The position numbers were made by a program, and so were the translations under genes. From assembly GCA_019654215.1 (NCBI GenBank), contig BPDI01000005.1, positions 41,780 to 105,779 on the forward strand: DNA of 64,000 nucleotides, read 5' to 3'. The notes under the pieces were generated by a model that saw only the letters and a program-made list of their open reading frames with translations, was not told the origin of the DNA and searched no databases. This DNA comes from Gammaproteobacteria bacterium (GTDB lineage: Bacteria > Pseudomonadota > Gammaproteobacteria > Pseudomonadales > Pseudohongiellaceae). How positions within the stretch are numbered: position 1 is the first letter of the stretch; each line of letters begins with the position of its first letter. Shown piece after piece: positions 18,355 to 28,280 of the stretch.

Positions 18355-20050
18355 ATGAAAGAATTAAGTCTATTTTCTATCTGCATTTTTACTGCATTTA
18401 TTTACTCATCGAGTAATGCTGCGCTCGATCGCGTTGGCGATTTTGCATTGTTAGATTACGCGGGTGAATTTCATCAATTGAGTCGCTATCGCCATCGACA
18501 AGGACTAGTCGTAATGGCTTACGATGAAAACTGCGCGGCCATGACTAACCATGTAAATGAATACCAGTCACTCGCTAATGAATTTACAAAGCAGGGATTG
18601 GAGTTTGTTTTCCTGGATTCACTGGACCTGGGTAGAGATGCATTTGTAAATAGCAATTTAAATTTGCCGGTTTTGGAAGATGAAGGTCAATTGGTTTCCG
18701 AATCACTCGGCATTCAAAACGCGGGAGATGTGCGTGTACTAAATCCGGAAAGACTTTCTATTTATTATCGCGGATCTGTTTCCAACCAATTAAGAGAAAC
18801 ACTTCAAGGAGTGTTAAACGGATCAGTAAGCGATACCGTTTCAACTGCTATTGAAAGTTGCTCCATTACCTATCCGGTAAAAGAAATACATTCTCAAACA
18901 CCTCCAAACTATGTCACCGATATTGCCCCTATAGTTATTGAAAATTGTGCGGGGTGTCATCGTCAGGGTGGAGTAGGTCCATTTGCACTGGATAGTTACA
19001 TCATGTTGCTGGGTTGGTCGCCAATGATTCGCGAGGTGATTCTGAATAAGCGCATGCCGCCGATGCAGGTTGATCCCTATATTGGTCATTCAGATGACGC
19101 CCGTTATTTAGATGCGGAAGAAATGCAAACTCTGGTGCACTGGATCGATGTCGGAGCGCCCCAGGGAGACGGTGATGCGGATCCATTAGAAGAGCTTGCA
19201 AACAGTATCGATCTTGAAGCAAGGGAAGAATGGGATTTTGGCGAACCGGATTTTATCGTTACGGGCCCGAGTAATGATGTGCCGCCAACGGGAGTTTTAG
19301 ATTACGTCTACGAAAACGTAGACTTGCCTTTTGATGAAGACAAATGGATTCGAGCTATTCAATATCGTGCTGGAGATCCATCGGTACTTCATCACTTAAT
19401 GACTTTCGTTACCGAACCTGAAGAAGATTTCTGGGGGCCGGAACGTAACGATTTATCCGTTTCAAGAAGATTTGTTGCGGGTTATTCGCCAGGCAAATCG
19501 AATGTTTTTGAGTTTACGGAAGGAACGGGCGTCTTTATTCCAAAAGGCCATGGTCTTTCGATGCAGTTTCATTATGTAACTAACGGACAACGCACCACCG
19601 ACGTAACCCAAATAGGTTTGTATTTTAGTGAAGAAGAAGGCTTACAGGAGCAATTAGTGCAGGCGGTCTCTTCGCGGTTCACGCTTCCGCCTAATGCCTT
19701 CAATCATGAAATGCATGCGGAACATGTCTTCGATGAAGAAGTTGTGATAACTGGAGTGCGTGCCCGTATGAACTATCGCGGGAAGAAAATGAAGTTTGCT
19801 ATCGAAGAAACTAATGGTGAGTTGCGAGAAATATTTAGTGTGCCAGCTTATAACTACGGGTGGCAACCTCACTATATTCTTGGGCAACCGGAAGTCTTAA
19901 CCCGCCGGGACCAAGGTGCATGTCATTGGGGCATTCGATAATTCAATTTCAAATCCGACCAACCCAGACCCAGAAAAAGAATTAACTTTCGGATTGAATA
20001 GTTGGGACGAAATGTTTACGGGCTACTTCACTTACTACAAATCACCTTGA
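18355..20050 (+). CDS. Redoxin-cytochrome c-PHM-like fusion, CuM ligands replaced (one frameshift)
   Basis: Three-domain exported protein, about 564 residues. ATG 18355 begins a signal peptide (LFSICIFTAFIYSSSNA). Then comes a thioredoxin/peroxiredoxin-like domain (about 22-150) with one Cys in DENCAAM, a cytochrome c domain with CAGCH near residue 198-202, and a PHM-like domain. Copper site A looks intact: VLHH (346-347) and MQFHY (406). At the position of the PHMHLRG motif of homologues it reads RARMNYRG, so the His-x-His pair is lost, although DEM is kept near the end. The frame breaks near 19905 (GCCGGGACC); the true C-terminus, containing IGAFDNS and SWDEMFTGYF, ends at TGA 20048-20050. 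Divergent from the CCWTN gene. Confidence 0.8.
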
Positions 20051-20067
20051 AGATCTTCTCCAGCTAA

Positions 20068-21042
20068 ATGAGTGAATCTGCTTTTATCCGCGCGCAGGCT
20101 GAACTGCACCATGCCTTTTTGTTGGGATTGCAGTTGATGGTTTCTTCAAATAAAGAACCATCGGTCATTGAAGATTGGATGTTTCGCTTATTCAGGCGTC
20201 AACACGAACAAAAGTTTCTATCTAGTTTCGAAAAACTTGGTCTCAGCAATCTTTCAGATGCGGTTGCCTGCGCTAAGTACCATGTGGTCTCTAATGCCAT
20301 CGGTGGCGTCGGCGTGGAATACATGTATGAATCGGATCAAAAAGCCTGGGTCAGGTTTCGTTATCCCCGCTGGATGTATAAAGGACCAACGATTTGTGGT
20401 GTGCCCAATGAAGTTTGTCGTGGATTCTTGAGAGGCTGGTATGCCCACAATGGCGTATCGTTAAAAAATCCGCGCCTGGGTTTCGTCTGCGTCTCTGAAG
20501 ACATGACCGGAGAAATTGGCTTTTGCGGTTACTTTAAAGAGTATGATCACGAGCTAGGTGAAGATGAAAGAGTAGTTTTTGCGAAAGATGAAATTCCACC
20601 TCCCTATAAAGAGGAAGAACAACCAGAACCGCCGACCGATCAATGGAACCAAGAACGCCTGGAAAAGGCTAACAGAAATTATGGTGTTGAATTCATTCGC
20701 AACTCTCTCATTGAACTAATGAAAGTTATAGGGAAGGAGGAGGCTCTGAAACTTGGCTGCCGGGCCGGAAGGTTAATTGGACTTCAGTACTATCAGGAAA
20801 CCAGAAAGATTGTCGGCGCTGACGATGGTGATCTATATTCGGCAGTTGAATATTTACAACGAATGTTTGCCGGTATGGGTGACACTGTTAAAATCAATGC
20901 AGCAGAAGATCAATCGCAATACCTAATTCTCCATTCAAATCTTCGAATTCTACGAGATTTAGAGGCAGAAGAAAGAGACATTGTGTTGAAGTTGTTGGCA
21001 AGAAATCTGGCAGGGCGCAATGTCTTCTTGTCGTCAGCTTAA
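20068..21042 (+). CDS. Conserved soluble protein of unknown function
   Basis: 324 residues, no signal peptide and no membrane segment, so probably cytoplasmic. I do not recognise the family with confidence; it has a faint resemblance to L-2-amino-thiazoline-4-carboxylate hydrolase-type proteins. Visible features are KYHVVSNAIGGVGVEYMYES, a Trp/Arg/Tyr-rich stretch (WVRFRYPRWMY), CGVPNEVCRGFLRGWYAHNGVSL, and an acidic, Pro-rich linker near residues 175-195 before a helical C-terminal half. It starts 17 bases after the redoxin-monooxygenase fusion on the same strand, so they are probably co-transcribed. Intact frame. Confidence 0.6.
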   Translation: MSESAFIRAQAELHHAFLLGLQLMVSSNKEPSVIEDWMFRLFRRQHEQKFLSSFEKLGLSNLSDAVACAKYHVVSNAIGGVGVEYMYESDQKAWVRFRYPRWMYKGPTICGVPNEVCRGFLRGWYAHNGVSLKNPRLGFVCVSEDMTGEIGFCGYFKEYDHELGEDERVVFAKDEIPPPYKEEEQPEPPTDQWNQERLEKANRNYGVEFIRNSLIELMKVIGKEEALKLGCRAGRLIGLQYYQETRKIVGADDGDLYSAVEYLQRMFAGMGDTVKINAAEDQSQYLILHSNLRILRDLEAEERDIVLKLLARNLAGRNVFLSSA

Positions 21043-21389
21043 ACAGTTGCAGTGGGACGTGGATGGAGACCAGGTCAACTGGACTGTAAGCAATCTCACC
21101 CGGCGTTAGTGGGATAGAGAAGAAATCTCTGTTAAGAACAAAAATAACCCACAAACTATTTCACCTACGATCGGAACTGCTGTTGGGATCTGAAAAATAT
21201 CAGCTTCTTCAATAGTTCGCTCACGTCAAAATCCGCTATGAATGTTCACTCGCTCGCCCGGTCTGTTATCCTTCAGCGCGGCTCATTGTTTCGACTGACA
21301 ATTTAACCAGTAGGGCGAACTTAGAATTAATCTGTCGCTAAAAATAGTTAGTGAGTCTTTATTGAGCGAGGCAAATCAATAACAGCGTT
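21043..21389. other. Intergenic region, nothing recognised
   Basis: 347 bases between an unknown gene and the MFS gene. I see no ORF with a plausible start, no strong hairpin and no convincing promoter; it presumably contains the MFS promoter. Confidence 0.4.
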
Positions 21390-22646
21390 ATGGTTGGTAA
21401 CGAAAAAGAGCAGATTTATTACGGCTGGAAGATAGTTGCTGCACTACTTTTTCTGCTTACCTTTACGAGCGGTTTAAGTTTCTATAATCATGCGATCTAC
21501 CTAAACGCACTGGCTACTCAGTCAAACTTCGACGTCAGTACAGCTTCTACAGCGGTCTCTATCTTTTTTTTAACTGGCGGTGTCATGGGATTATTCGTCG
21601 CCAGGTGGGTGCAGGAATATGATCCACGAATCTGTATAACTGCTGGTGCCATAATTTCTTTCATGTCGCTATCTTTGCTCGCTTATGTTTCCACAGTGTG
21701 GCAGCTGTTTCTTGTTTACGCTTTTTTTGGCACCGGCTTTTCCGCTTCTTCCCTCATACCGGCAACAACGCTAGTTACCAAATGGTTCCATCGACGCAGA
21801 GCGATGGCTTTGTCAGTTGCATCTACTGGCTTGTCTTTAGGTGGGGTAATTCTCACGCCGTTGTCGGCAGTGATGGTTGAATCTTTGGGATTCAAAATTG
21901 CTGCACCTTTAATTGGAGTAATTTTTTTAGTAGGCGTGGTACCGGTTGCCTGGATGTACTTAAGGGAGAGTCCAGAATCTATGGGTTTACATGTTGATGG
22001 AGATCTACCTGAGAGTATCGATGAAAGTGTGACATCAGACCCCCCTCAGGTAATCGAAGGCGGTATTACTTTTAAAGAAGCCAGGCGTCGCAAATTTTTC
22101 TGGGGAGTAAGCCTGGCCTACATTTTCCTGATGGCCGCTCAGGTCGGTGGCATCGCCCATCAATATGGACTAGCGCGGGAGCTGTTAACGGAGGCAGAAA
22201 CGGCAATTGCTGTCGCTATACTCCCTGTGTTCAGCATTATTGGTCGACTGATTGGTGGTTGGATCGTCGATCGCATGTCGATTCGCAAATTCGCAATTTC
22301 AATGATGATACTGCAAGCAGCTTCTTTAAGTTTACTAGCAGGTGGATTTGGCATATTTACCTTGTTTCTAGGTTTAGCCGCATTCGGTGCCACCGTTGGA
22401 AATCTTTTAATGTTGCAACCTTTGTTAATTGCTGATGCTTTTGGAGTGAAAGATTACGCACGCATATTTTCTGTGAGTAACTTGATGTCATCATGGGGAA
22501 CAGCGATGGGCCCCGGTGTATTGGGATTTGTTTATGCGACCAGTGGCAGCTTGTATCAATTGCCGTACTTTGTAGCCGCCGGTGCGGGCGCTTTGGGAAT
22601 CGTCTTGTTTTTAATGGGTGGAAAAATTGTTCGTTCCCATGCATGA
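21390..22646 (+). CDS. MFS transporter
   Basis: Major facilitator of 418 residues with about 12 hydrophobic segments split by a central hydrophilic loop (about residues 200-235). The loop-2/3-type motif GGVMGLFVARWVQEYDPR and the second-half counterpart GRLIGGWIVDRMSIRK are visible. The N-terminal YYGWKIVAALLFLLTFTSG resembles the oxalate/monocarboxylate branch of the superfamily. Substrate unknown; organic acid uptake or efflux is plausible. It is followed 72 bases later by a secreted serine hydrolase gene on the same strand. Intact frame. Confidence 0.88.
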   Translation: MVGNEKEQIYYGWKIVAALLFLLTFTSGLSFYNHAIYLNALATQSNFDVSTASTAVSIFFLTGGVMGLFVARWVQEYDPRICITAGAIISFMSLSLLAYVSTVWQLFLVYAFFGTGFSASSLIPATTLVTKWFHRRRAMALSVASTGLSLGGVILTPLSAVMVESLGFKIAAPLIGVIFLVGVVPVAWMYLRESPESMGLHVDGDLPESIDESVTSDPPQVIEGGITFKEARRRKFFWGVSLAYIFLMAAQVGGIAHQYGLARELLTEAETAIAVAILPVFSIIGRLIGGWIVDRMSIRKFAISMMILQAASLSLLAGGFGIFTLFLGLAAFGATVGNLLMLQPLLIADAFGVKDYARIFSVSNLMSSWGTAMGPGVLGFVYATSGSLYQLPYFVAAGAGALGIVLFLMGGKIVRSHA

Positions 22647-22718
22647 GTTCAGATGTAACTGCACTTAACTTCTCCAAATGATAGATTGCATAAATCAAGC
22701 GGAAGAAACCACCTTAAT

Positions 22719-24078
22719 ATGAAAATTCGAAAAGGCTTAATAGTTACTATAGAAATAATAGCCGTTCTGGTTGTTGTTTTGTTTTTAGTCGGGCCCTTTC
22801 TCGGCATCCCAGCCAATTACATTATCTACGGACCTAATGTCGCATCAGGAATTGGTTCGAAGCTACTCTGTAGTTCAATTTACGTAACTGGATATTCCCG
22901 AGAACAAGCCTTTAACGACCTTGTTCAATACTCTTCGATTCTGGAACAGCTCACCATTGAATACAAAGACGAGAGCAGAACCGTTACAACATCACTGTTT
23001 GGAATACAGGAGAAGAGTGCATCTGCTTTACCGAATCTTGGTTGTACAGTTAATTACGAAGGTCATACCCAACGCCAGGAACTCATTACTCAAGCTGGTC
23101 CTAAGAATCAAGCTCCATGGCCACTCGGCAATGGAGTAGCAACTATCGATGCGAACATGCAAAGGCTTATCGAATCCTTAGTTGCATCAGATAATGCTGC
23201 TGGATTGAATACCCGCGCCTTACTTGTTGCGCATGATGGTGCAGTCATTGCCGAAGCCTATAAACCAGGAAGCGAATGCTAGCTCTCCCTTGCTGGGCTG
23301 GTCGATGGCAAAAAGTTTAATGGCGGTTGCTTTAGGCAATCTCGAATATCGGGGTTTGCTAGATCTCGATCAAGCGCCTGGATTCTCAGAATGGAATGAC
23401 GAGCGAAAGCAAATCTCACTCGTGGACATGTTAAACATGGCAGATGGATTGGAATTTTCTGAGGAATATGATCCGGGAGATGATGCAACAGCGATGTTAT
23501 TCACCGAGCCTTCTGCATCTGCCTATGTAATGCAACAGGGTGCATTGCACAAACCAGGAGCTTTTTTTAATTACAGCTCTGGCACAGCTAATCTGCTGTC
23601 GAAAGTGCACCAAGACACACTAGGCTCGCCCCAAATTGCTTACGATGACTTTCGCGAAAATATTTTCCTACCAATGGGGTTTCAGGACGCTGTTTTCGAA
23701 ACTGACGCCAGCGGTCTGTTCGTAGGTAGTTCATACTTTTATGCGTCTGCCCAAGATTGGGCGAGACTCGGACAAGTAATGTTGAACGATGGCACCATTA
23801 ACGGTCAGCGCATTGTTTCTGCGGACTGGGTGCAAACAGCAACCAGCCCAAATCAAACTGAAAATGATAAGGCTTACGGATATCAATGGTGGCTAAACAG
23901 AGGTAATGAGAGGCTACGCTTCGAAAACTTGCCTGCTGATATGTATTACGCTAGTGGTAATCGCCGCCAGTTTATAATGGTTTTTCCTTCTCAAAATGCA
24001 GTTATTGTTCGCCTTGGATGGTCCTCTGGTCCTTATCCGATTAGCGACAACTTTGGAAGAATATTAGAGTCACTATAA
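22719..24078 (+). CDS. Membrane-anchored beta-lactamase-fold serine hydrolase (one frameshift)
   Basis: Serine hydrolase of the class C beta-lactamase/esterase family, about 450 residues. ATG 22719 opens a long N-terminal hydrophobic segment (about 6-30), so it is anchored facing the periplasm. After an N-terminal region of about 170 residues, the catalytic motif S-x-x-K is GWSMAKSL and the Tyr motif is FNYSSGTANLL. The frame breaks near 23275: the first part ends YKPGSEC, and the continuation SPLLGWSMAKSLMAVALG reads in another frame. Physiological substrate unknown; beta-lactam resistance should not be assumed. Confidence 0.8.
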
Positions 24079-24179
24079 AGCGATTCATGGGCAAAAAGAT
24101 GACTTAGTGGAAAATGCCTCTGCTAATCTTCCAGGGAAATTTTTAATAAAGACAATAAGATAGTAAGGCTATGTCACTT

Positions 24180-25408
24180 TTAATCGTCGTTGAAAGCGGG
24201 CAATAGGTACATTCCTTCGTCTAGTACCTCCTTAATTGCCTGGGTGCTATGCCAGATATCTTCGAAACGCAGATGCAGCGGAGAGAATCCGAATCTAAGC
24301 AAATCAGGGCTTCGAAAGTCTGCGATCACCTGTTTAGCAGCTAGTGCCTGACAAATTCCGAATCCTTTCTGATGGGAAAATGCTAACTGACTTCCTCGGG
24401 TTCAGCAGATTTAGGTGAACAAAGTTGCAGTTGCTCTAAACAGCCTGATTGTTTTATAAAGACAAAAACAATTCAGTTAACTGAATTGATTTTTCACGCA
24501 ATTGTTGCACATCAATTTTTTCAAATGAAACAAGAGCGGCATCGAGCATGCTCATTGAAAGAACGGGTGGAGTTCCTGACAAAAATTTTGTCATTCGCTT
24601 GCTTGCTACATACTTTTTATCGAAGTCAAAAGGTGCCTTGTGTCCCATCCAGCCAGTGATTGGTTGTTCGCAATATTCCTGATGTTTTTTTGCAGCATAT
24701 AAAAACGCCGGTGCCCCCCGGGGCCCCCATTTAAATATTTGTAAGTGCAACCTACTGCAAAATCTACTTCCCATTTATCTAGTTCCAGGGGTATTACACC
24801 GACACTATGGGATAGATCCCATATTACCAGGGTTCCATTAGCGTGGGCCTGCTTGGTTAGCTCTTCGATATCGAGGGTTGCCCCGGTACGGAAATCGGTA
24901 TGAGTAAGTAATAGTACAGCGGGCTTTTCTTCCCAGTCGGATTCCTAGCTCATGACGTTCTACTAATTCCAAATGACAGCGACCATTATTTAATAAGCGT
25001 TGCACCCCTCTGCGATATAGAGATCGGTGGGGAAATTATCTTTAGTCGACAATATTGATTGCCGCTCATTATTTATATTCAGCGCGCAGAAAAAGTAATT
25101 TAAAAAGATTTACTAAAACTGAATCACAGCAAATAGTTTGATCTGCTGCAGCTCCTATTAGCGGGGAAATTTTTTTGGGACCGACATGGGCTGGAAGATC
25201 AATCCAGCTATGAAGGTTCCAGCTGGGATGAGATCATTGCCCCATTGTTTGTCGACAACTTCGATAGCCCTTCGTTTGCAACCAAGGTCAGAGGACCGAG
25301 TGAATTTCCGTCAAGGAAAATTTTTTTCCCTTTTGGCAGAAGAAACTTTTTGCGCTTCTCGGCTAACGGATCTTCTTCATCTAGTTTTTGTACTGACTCC
25401 AGATCCAT
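24180..25408 (-). pseudogene. kynU: Kynureninase, multiply broken
   Basis: Remains of a PLP-dependent kynureninase (kynurenine to anthranilate and alanine) can be followed from MDLESVQKLDEEDPLAEKR at 25408 to a stop at 24180. Matching pieces in order are FLDGNSLG, SWIDLPAHVGPKK, LIGAAADQTICCDSVLVNL, LLTHTDFRTGATLDI, VIWDLSHSVGVIPLELDKW, GCTYKYLNGG (PLP lysine), GWMGHKAPFDFD, and a C-terminus with SPDLLRFGFSPLHLRF. They lie in different frames. Breaks occur near 25210, 25010, 24945 and 24735, and an in-frame TAA plus a shift lie near 24390-24450. At least five lesions make a real pseudogene more likely than elsewhere, though poor local sequence is possible. Its start overlaps the end of the upstream alpha/beta hydrolase gene. 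Confidence 0.8.
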
Positions 25409-26247
25409 TACTGCAACATTTCTTTTGGGCCCCTTTTACGACATTTGTAAAAGCTTCGCTGCCAGGATGAATCCAGTCGAAATGACTCACCCCTTCATGA
25501 AGTTCAGTCCGAGCGCCTGTAAGTCGAGACTGTTCTATCGGCACAATTGCATCCAGGGGGGCCATGGAAAATAATTGAATTACGATGGGGAGTTTTTTCT
25601 GCGGGATTTGCTTGTCTATAGGCGGATGGATTCTGGTTATAGCTAGATCCTATAAATTGAGTGGCTGCGACTTCACAAGACCCTGATCCCTGACTGTAAC
25701 TAATAATATTAGTAATTGGTGCAAGCGCGATTACCCCCTGGGCATCTGGAGTTTCGGTTCCTGCCAAAAGAGAAAGATGTCCGCCAGCCGAATGTCCTGC
25801 GATTAAGAAATTTTCTGTATCGACTCCAAAGCTCTCCAGAGAAGATAAATATCTAATGCCTGCTTTAATGTCTTCATAGGTACCTGGCCAGCCACCACCG
25901 GTATCTCCTGTCCGCCTATACTCCAATGACCAAACGGCGAGTCCTTCTTGCGCAAGCCCGGTTAGAAAAGCGTAGGCGTGTGACATGTCGAAGCTGTTAA
26001 GCCAACAGCCGCCATGAATGAATACGATTAGCGGATGAGGAGAATCAGAATTTTTCGGCAAGTACAATTTTCCGAATTGAAGTGGATCATCTCCGTATGC
26101 TAACCGCTGGTCTTCCTGACTAAACTTTAATGCCTGGATCTGCTCGAAACCGATATCACTTCCTATGCCAGGATAGTCAATTTTATTTTCCGCCGCGAAT
26201 ACAATTCCGCTGCTAAAAAACGCGACGATTAAATAATAATTTTTCAC
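25377..26247 (-). CDS. Exported alpha/beta hydrolase, kynurenine formamidase-like context (one frameshift)
   Basis: Alpha/beta hydrolase of about 290 residues, with oxyanion motif FIHGGCW and nucleophile motif GHSAGGHLS. Both are typical of the esterase/arylformamidase group. A signal peptide (IVAFFSSGIVFAAENK) suggests export, which is unusual for a metabolic formamidase. The frame breaks near 25560: IIFHGP continues as LDAIVPIEQSRLTGARTEL in another frame, including the C-terminal catalytic His (GVSHFDW). It starts with GTG overlapping the TAG of the thioesterase gene, and its end overlaps the kynU start. An arylformamidase beside kynureninase would complete formyl-kynurenine to anthranilate; the assignment rests on context. 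Confidence 0.7.
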
Positions 26248-26669
26248 TAAGCACCCTTGTCATGGAAAAGTTTGGCCCATTGTTCCGGCATACGAGTGAC
26301 CTTGCCATCTTTGTCGGTCCAGATATGTTTGGTAAATCCAGAAACGAGTTTTTCTCCATTATCCGGATTAGTAACCTCATAGGAAAAAGTTATTCGACGG
26401 CTAAGGTTTTCTTCGATGCGAGTGTGAACTTTAACTTTTTCCCCATAAAATAAACTACCAACATAACGCACGCTGATTTCAGTTACTGGCATTCGATAGC
26501 CAGCGGCTTCCACATCTGCGTAGTTGCTGCCTAAATCTCGCACTAGTTGGCTGCGCCCTTCTTCGAAGTAAACCAAATAAGTCGAGTGATGAACGACTCC
26601 CATGGCATCTGTTTCCGCATAGCGGACGTGAAACTCGGTTTCCATAGCCTTTTTGTCAGAATTCTCCAT
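26247..26669 (-). CDS. 4HBT-type acyl-CoA thioesterase
   Basis: Hotdog-fold thioesterase, about 140 residues, hydrolysing an acyl-CoA. RYAETDAMGVVHHSTYLVYFEEGR is the classic YbgC/4-hydroxybenzoyl-CoA thioesterase motif with the catalytic Asp (spanning about residues 17-40). VRYVGSLFYGEKVKVHTRI and the C-terminal strands fit. The ORF runs open to 26927, but the homology starts only near residue 95 of that frame. ATG 26669 (preceded by GGAGAA) or ATG 26645 are the plausible starts. First gene of a tightly overlapping minus-strand operon with the alpha/beta hydrolase and kynU. Confidence 0.8.
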   Translation of the reverse strand: MENSDKKAMETEFHVRYAETDAMGVVHHSTYLVYFEEGRSQLVRDLGSNYADVEAAGYRMPVTEISVRYVGSLFYGEKVKVHTRIEENLSRRITFSYEVTNPDNGEKLVSGFTKHIWTDKDGKVTRMPEQWAKLFHDKGA

Positions 26670-26868
26670 TTCTCCATTGTAGCTGCTCAGGACCATTTGC
26701 CTGAAATGATTTAAGTTTACAATGTGCATGCAAGACCGCAAATACGGCGATATTCTATGAACCAGTAGTTGGCCTTTATGCCTGGTATTATTAATCGAAT
26801 TCGAATTCTCGTACGTAATATAATCTGTGATATGGGGCCTTGATAAGATAGGATCGAAAAAACATAAA

Positions 26869-28248
26869 ATGAAACTAATGCGATACATTACCGCCACAGC
26901 CTTTGCTTCTGTATGTCTGGTGTCCAATGCGTTTGGCCAGCTAGATGCAATCGAGCGTCTTGAAGAAATCCAGCGAGAACTAGACAGAGACCTGGCGAAT
27001 CTCCATCAATTAGAAAGCGAGTATGGACGACTGGATCGCAGAATGCTGGAGCCACTGGATCTGTTCAGTCGCTCTCTGATTGAAAATGAACGTTTTACCC
27101 AAGCACACGATATTTTGGATCAGGCTATTCAGATTATTCGCATAAGCGAAGGCCTCTATTCTCAGTCCCAATTCCCTTTCTTGATTCGTCATATCGAAAA
27201 CCATGTCAATCGCGGCGACTGGGTTAACGCTCGCGAAGAGATGCAGCATTTAGATTGGTTAATAAAGCGCGGGGATAATGCAATCAATGAAGAGTTGGTA
27301 GCGACAATACTCGATCTCATTGATATTCATCTAAGGGGTGTGGCGGATGATTTTGTTGCCAATCAAAGCGACCACTTTAGGAAAGCAGAAAACCTCACCA
27401 ATTTCGTAGGGCGTGTTGCCCGATTTAATTACGAAGCCGGTGATGTCCGGATTCCGGCCATCATGTATAAGAAAGTCGTGCAAATGTATTTGCAGGCAGT
27501 TGCAGTAGAAGCTTGGGGATCCACTGGTCTTTCACTTAGAAGTTATTCGAATACTGGTTATGCAATTTCACGGAGCGATGCCCGAATTTCACTTTACTAT
27601 AGCGGTTTACGTTCTCTAACCGTAATACGGGATCTCTATATGCAAAGAGAAAACCCCGACCTTGAAGGGGCTGGATTTGCATACTTCTATATTGGTGATT
27701 GGGAAGTGCTATTTAATAACCCGGATGCTGCCGGCCGTGCTTATAAACAGGGTCACAATCTTCTGACAGCGGCAGGTAGAACAGAAGAAGAAATAAATCT
27801 ATATACTAGTCAGGCGCAAATGCTCCCTTTGATTGAGTTTCATGGTTCTTTTGAAAGCGCACTCGCTGCTAGTCAAGATGCAAACACTATCGATGGTGAA
27901 GGAAGCAATACAAATTTCACATTTAAACAATGGTCTTCTCAGTTTCCGAGAACTGTTGCTCCTGTTGATTACGATGAAAGAGAAGTGGGCTTGGATGAGC
28001 GTGAATATGCGATTTTTTCATTTAATCTTCTGGGGCTTGAACAGGCCAGACGCTGGTATCGTGGTCGTCTTAAGAAAAAAGTTAGTTCGCCACGAAATCT
28101 GGAATTGATTAATCGAGAAATAACCCGCTCAATTGATTGGTTAGAGCTCACTGAATCAATCAGAGACTTACACTACCGACCTAAACTCGTTAATGGCGAA
28201 GCACAGACGGTAAGTGCGACTTTGTACTTTCAGCTCGCCGATCGATAA
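26869..28248 (+). CDS. Secreted TPR-like protein
   Basis: Exported protein of about 459 residues beginning with a signal peptide (ITATAFASVCLVSNAFGQ). The mature protein is strongly helical and contains TPR-like repeats (for example NERFTQAHDILDQAIQII, and AGRAYKQGHNLLTAAGRTEEE). No catalytic motif is seen. The last 30 residues (LHYRPKLVNGEAQTVSATLYF) look like the C-terminal domain of TonB-type proteins, so an envelope scaffold or protein-interaction role is plausible. Its start region is divergent to the thioesterase operon. Followed closely by a lipoprotein amidohydrolase gene. Confidence 0.6.
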   Translation: MKLMRYITATAFASVCLVSNAFGQLDAIERLEEIQRELDRDLANLHQLESEYGRLDRRMLEPLDLFSRSLIENERFTQAHDILDQAIQIIRISEGLYSQSQFPFLIRHIENHVNRGDWVNAREEMQHLDWLIKRGDNAINEELVATILDLIDIHLRGVADDFVANQSDHFRKAENLTNFVGRVARFNYEAGDVRIPAIMYKKVVQMYLQAVAVEAWGSTGLSLRSYSNTGYAISRSDARISLYYSGLRSLTVIRDLYMQRENPDLEGAGFAYFYIGDWEVLFNNPDAAGRAYKQGHNLLTAAGRTEEEINLYTSQAQMLPLIEFHGSFESALAASQDANTIDGEGSNTNFTFKQWSSQFPRTVAPVDYDEREVGLDEREYAIFSFNLLGLEQARRWYRGRLKKKVSSPRNLELINREITRSIDWLELTESIRDLHYRPKLVNGEAQTVSATLYFQLADR

Positions 28249-28280
28249 ATCTCTGATAAATCTTAAGAGAACTCAGATTC

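Noticed and set aside
22357..22698. 113-codon ORF antisense to the MFS transporter gene
   Set aside because: Shadow of the MFS coding sequence with no homology or independent support.
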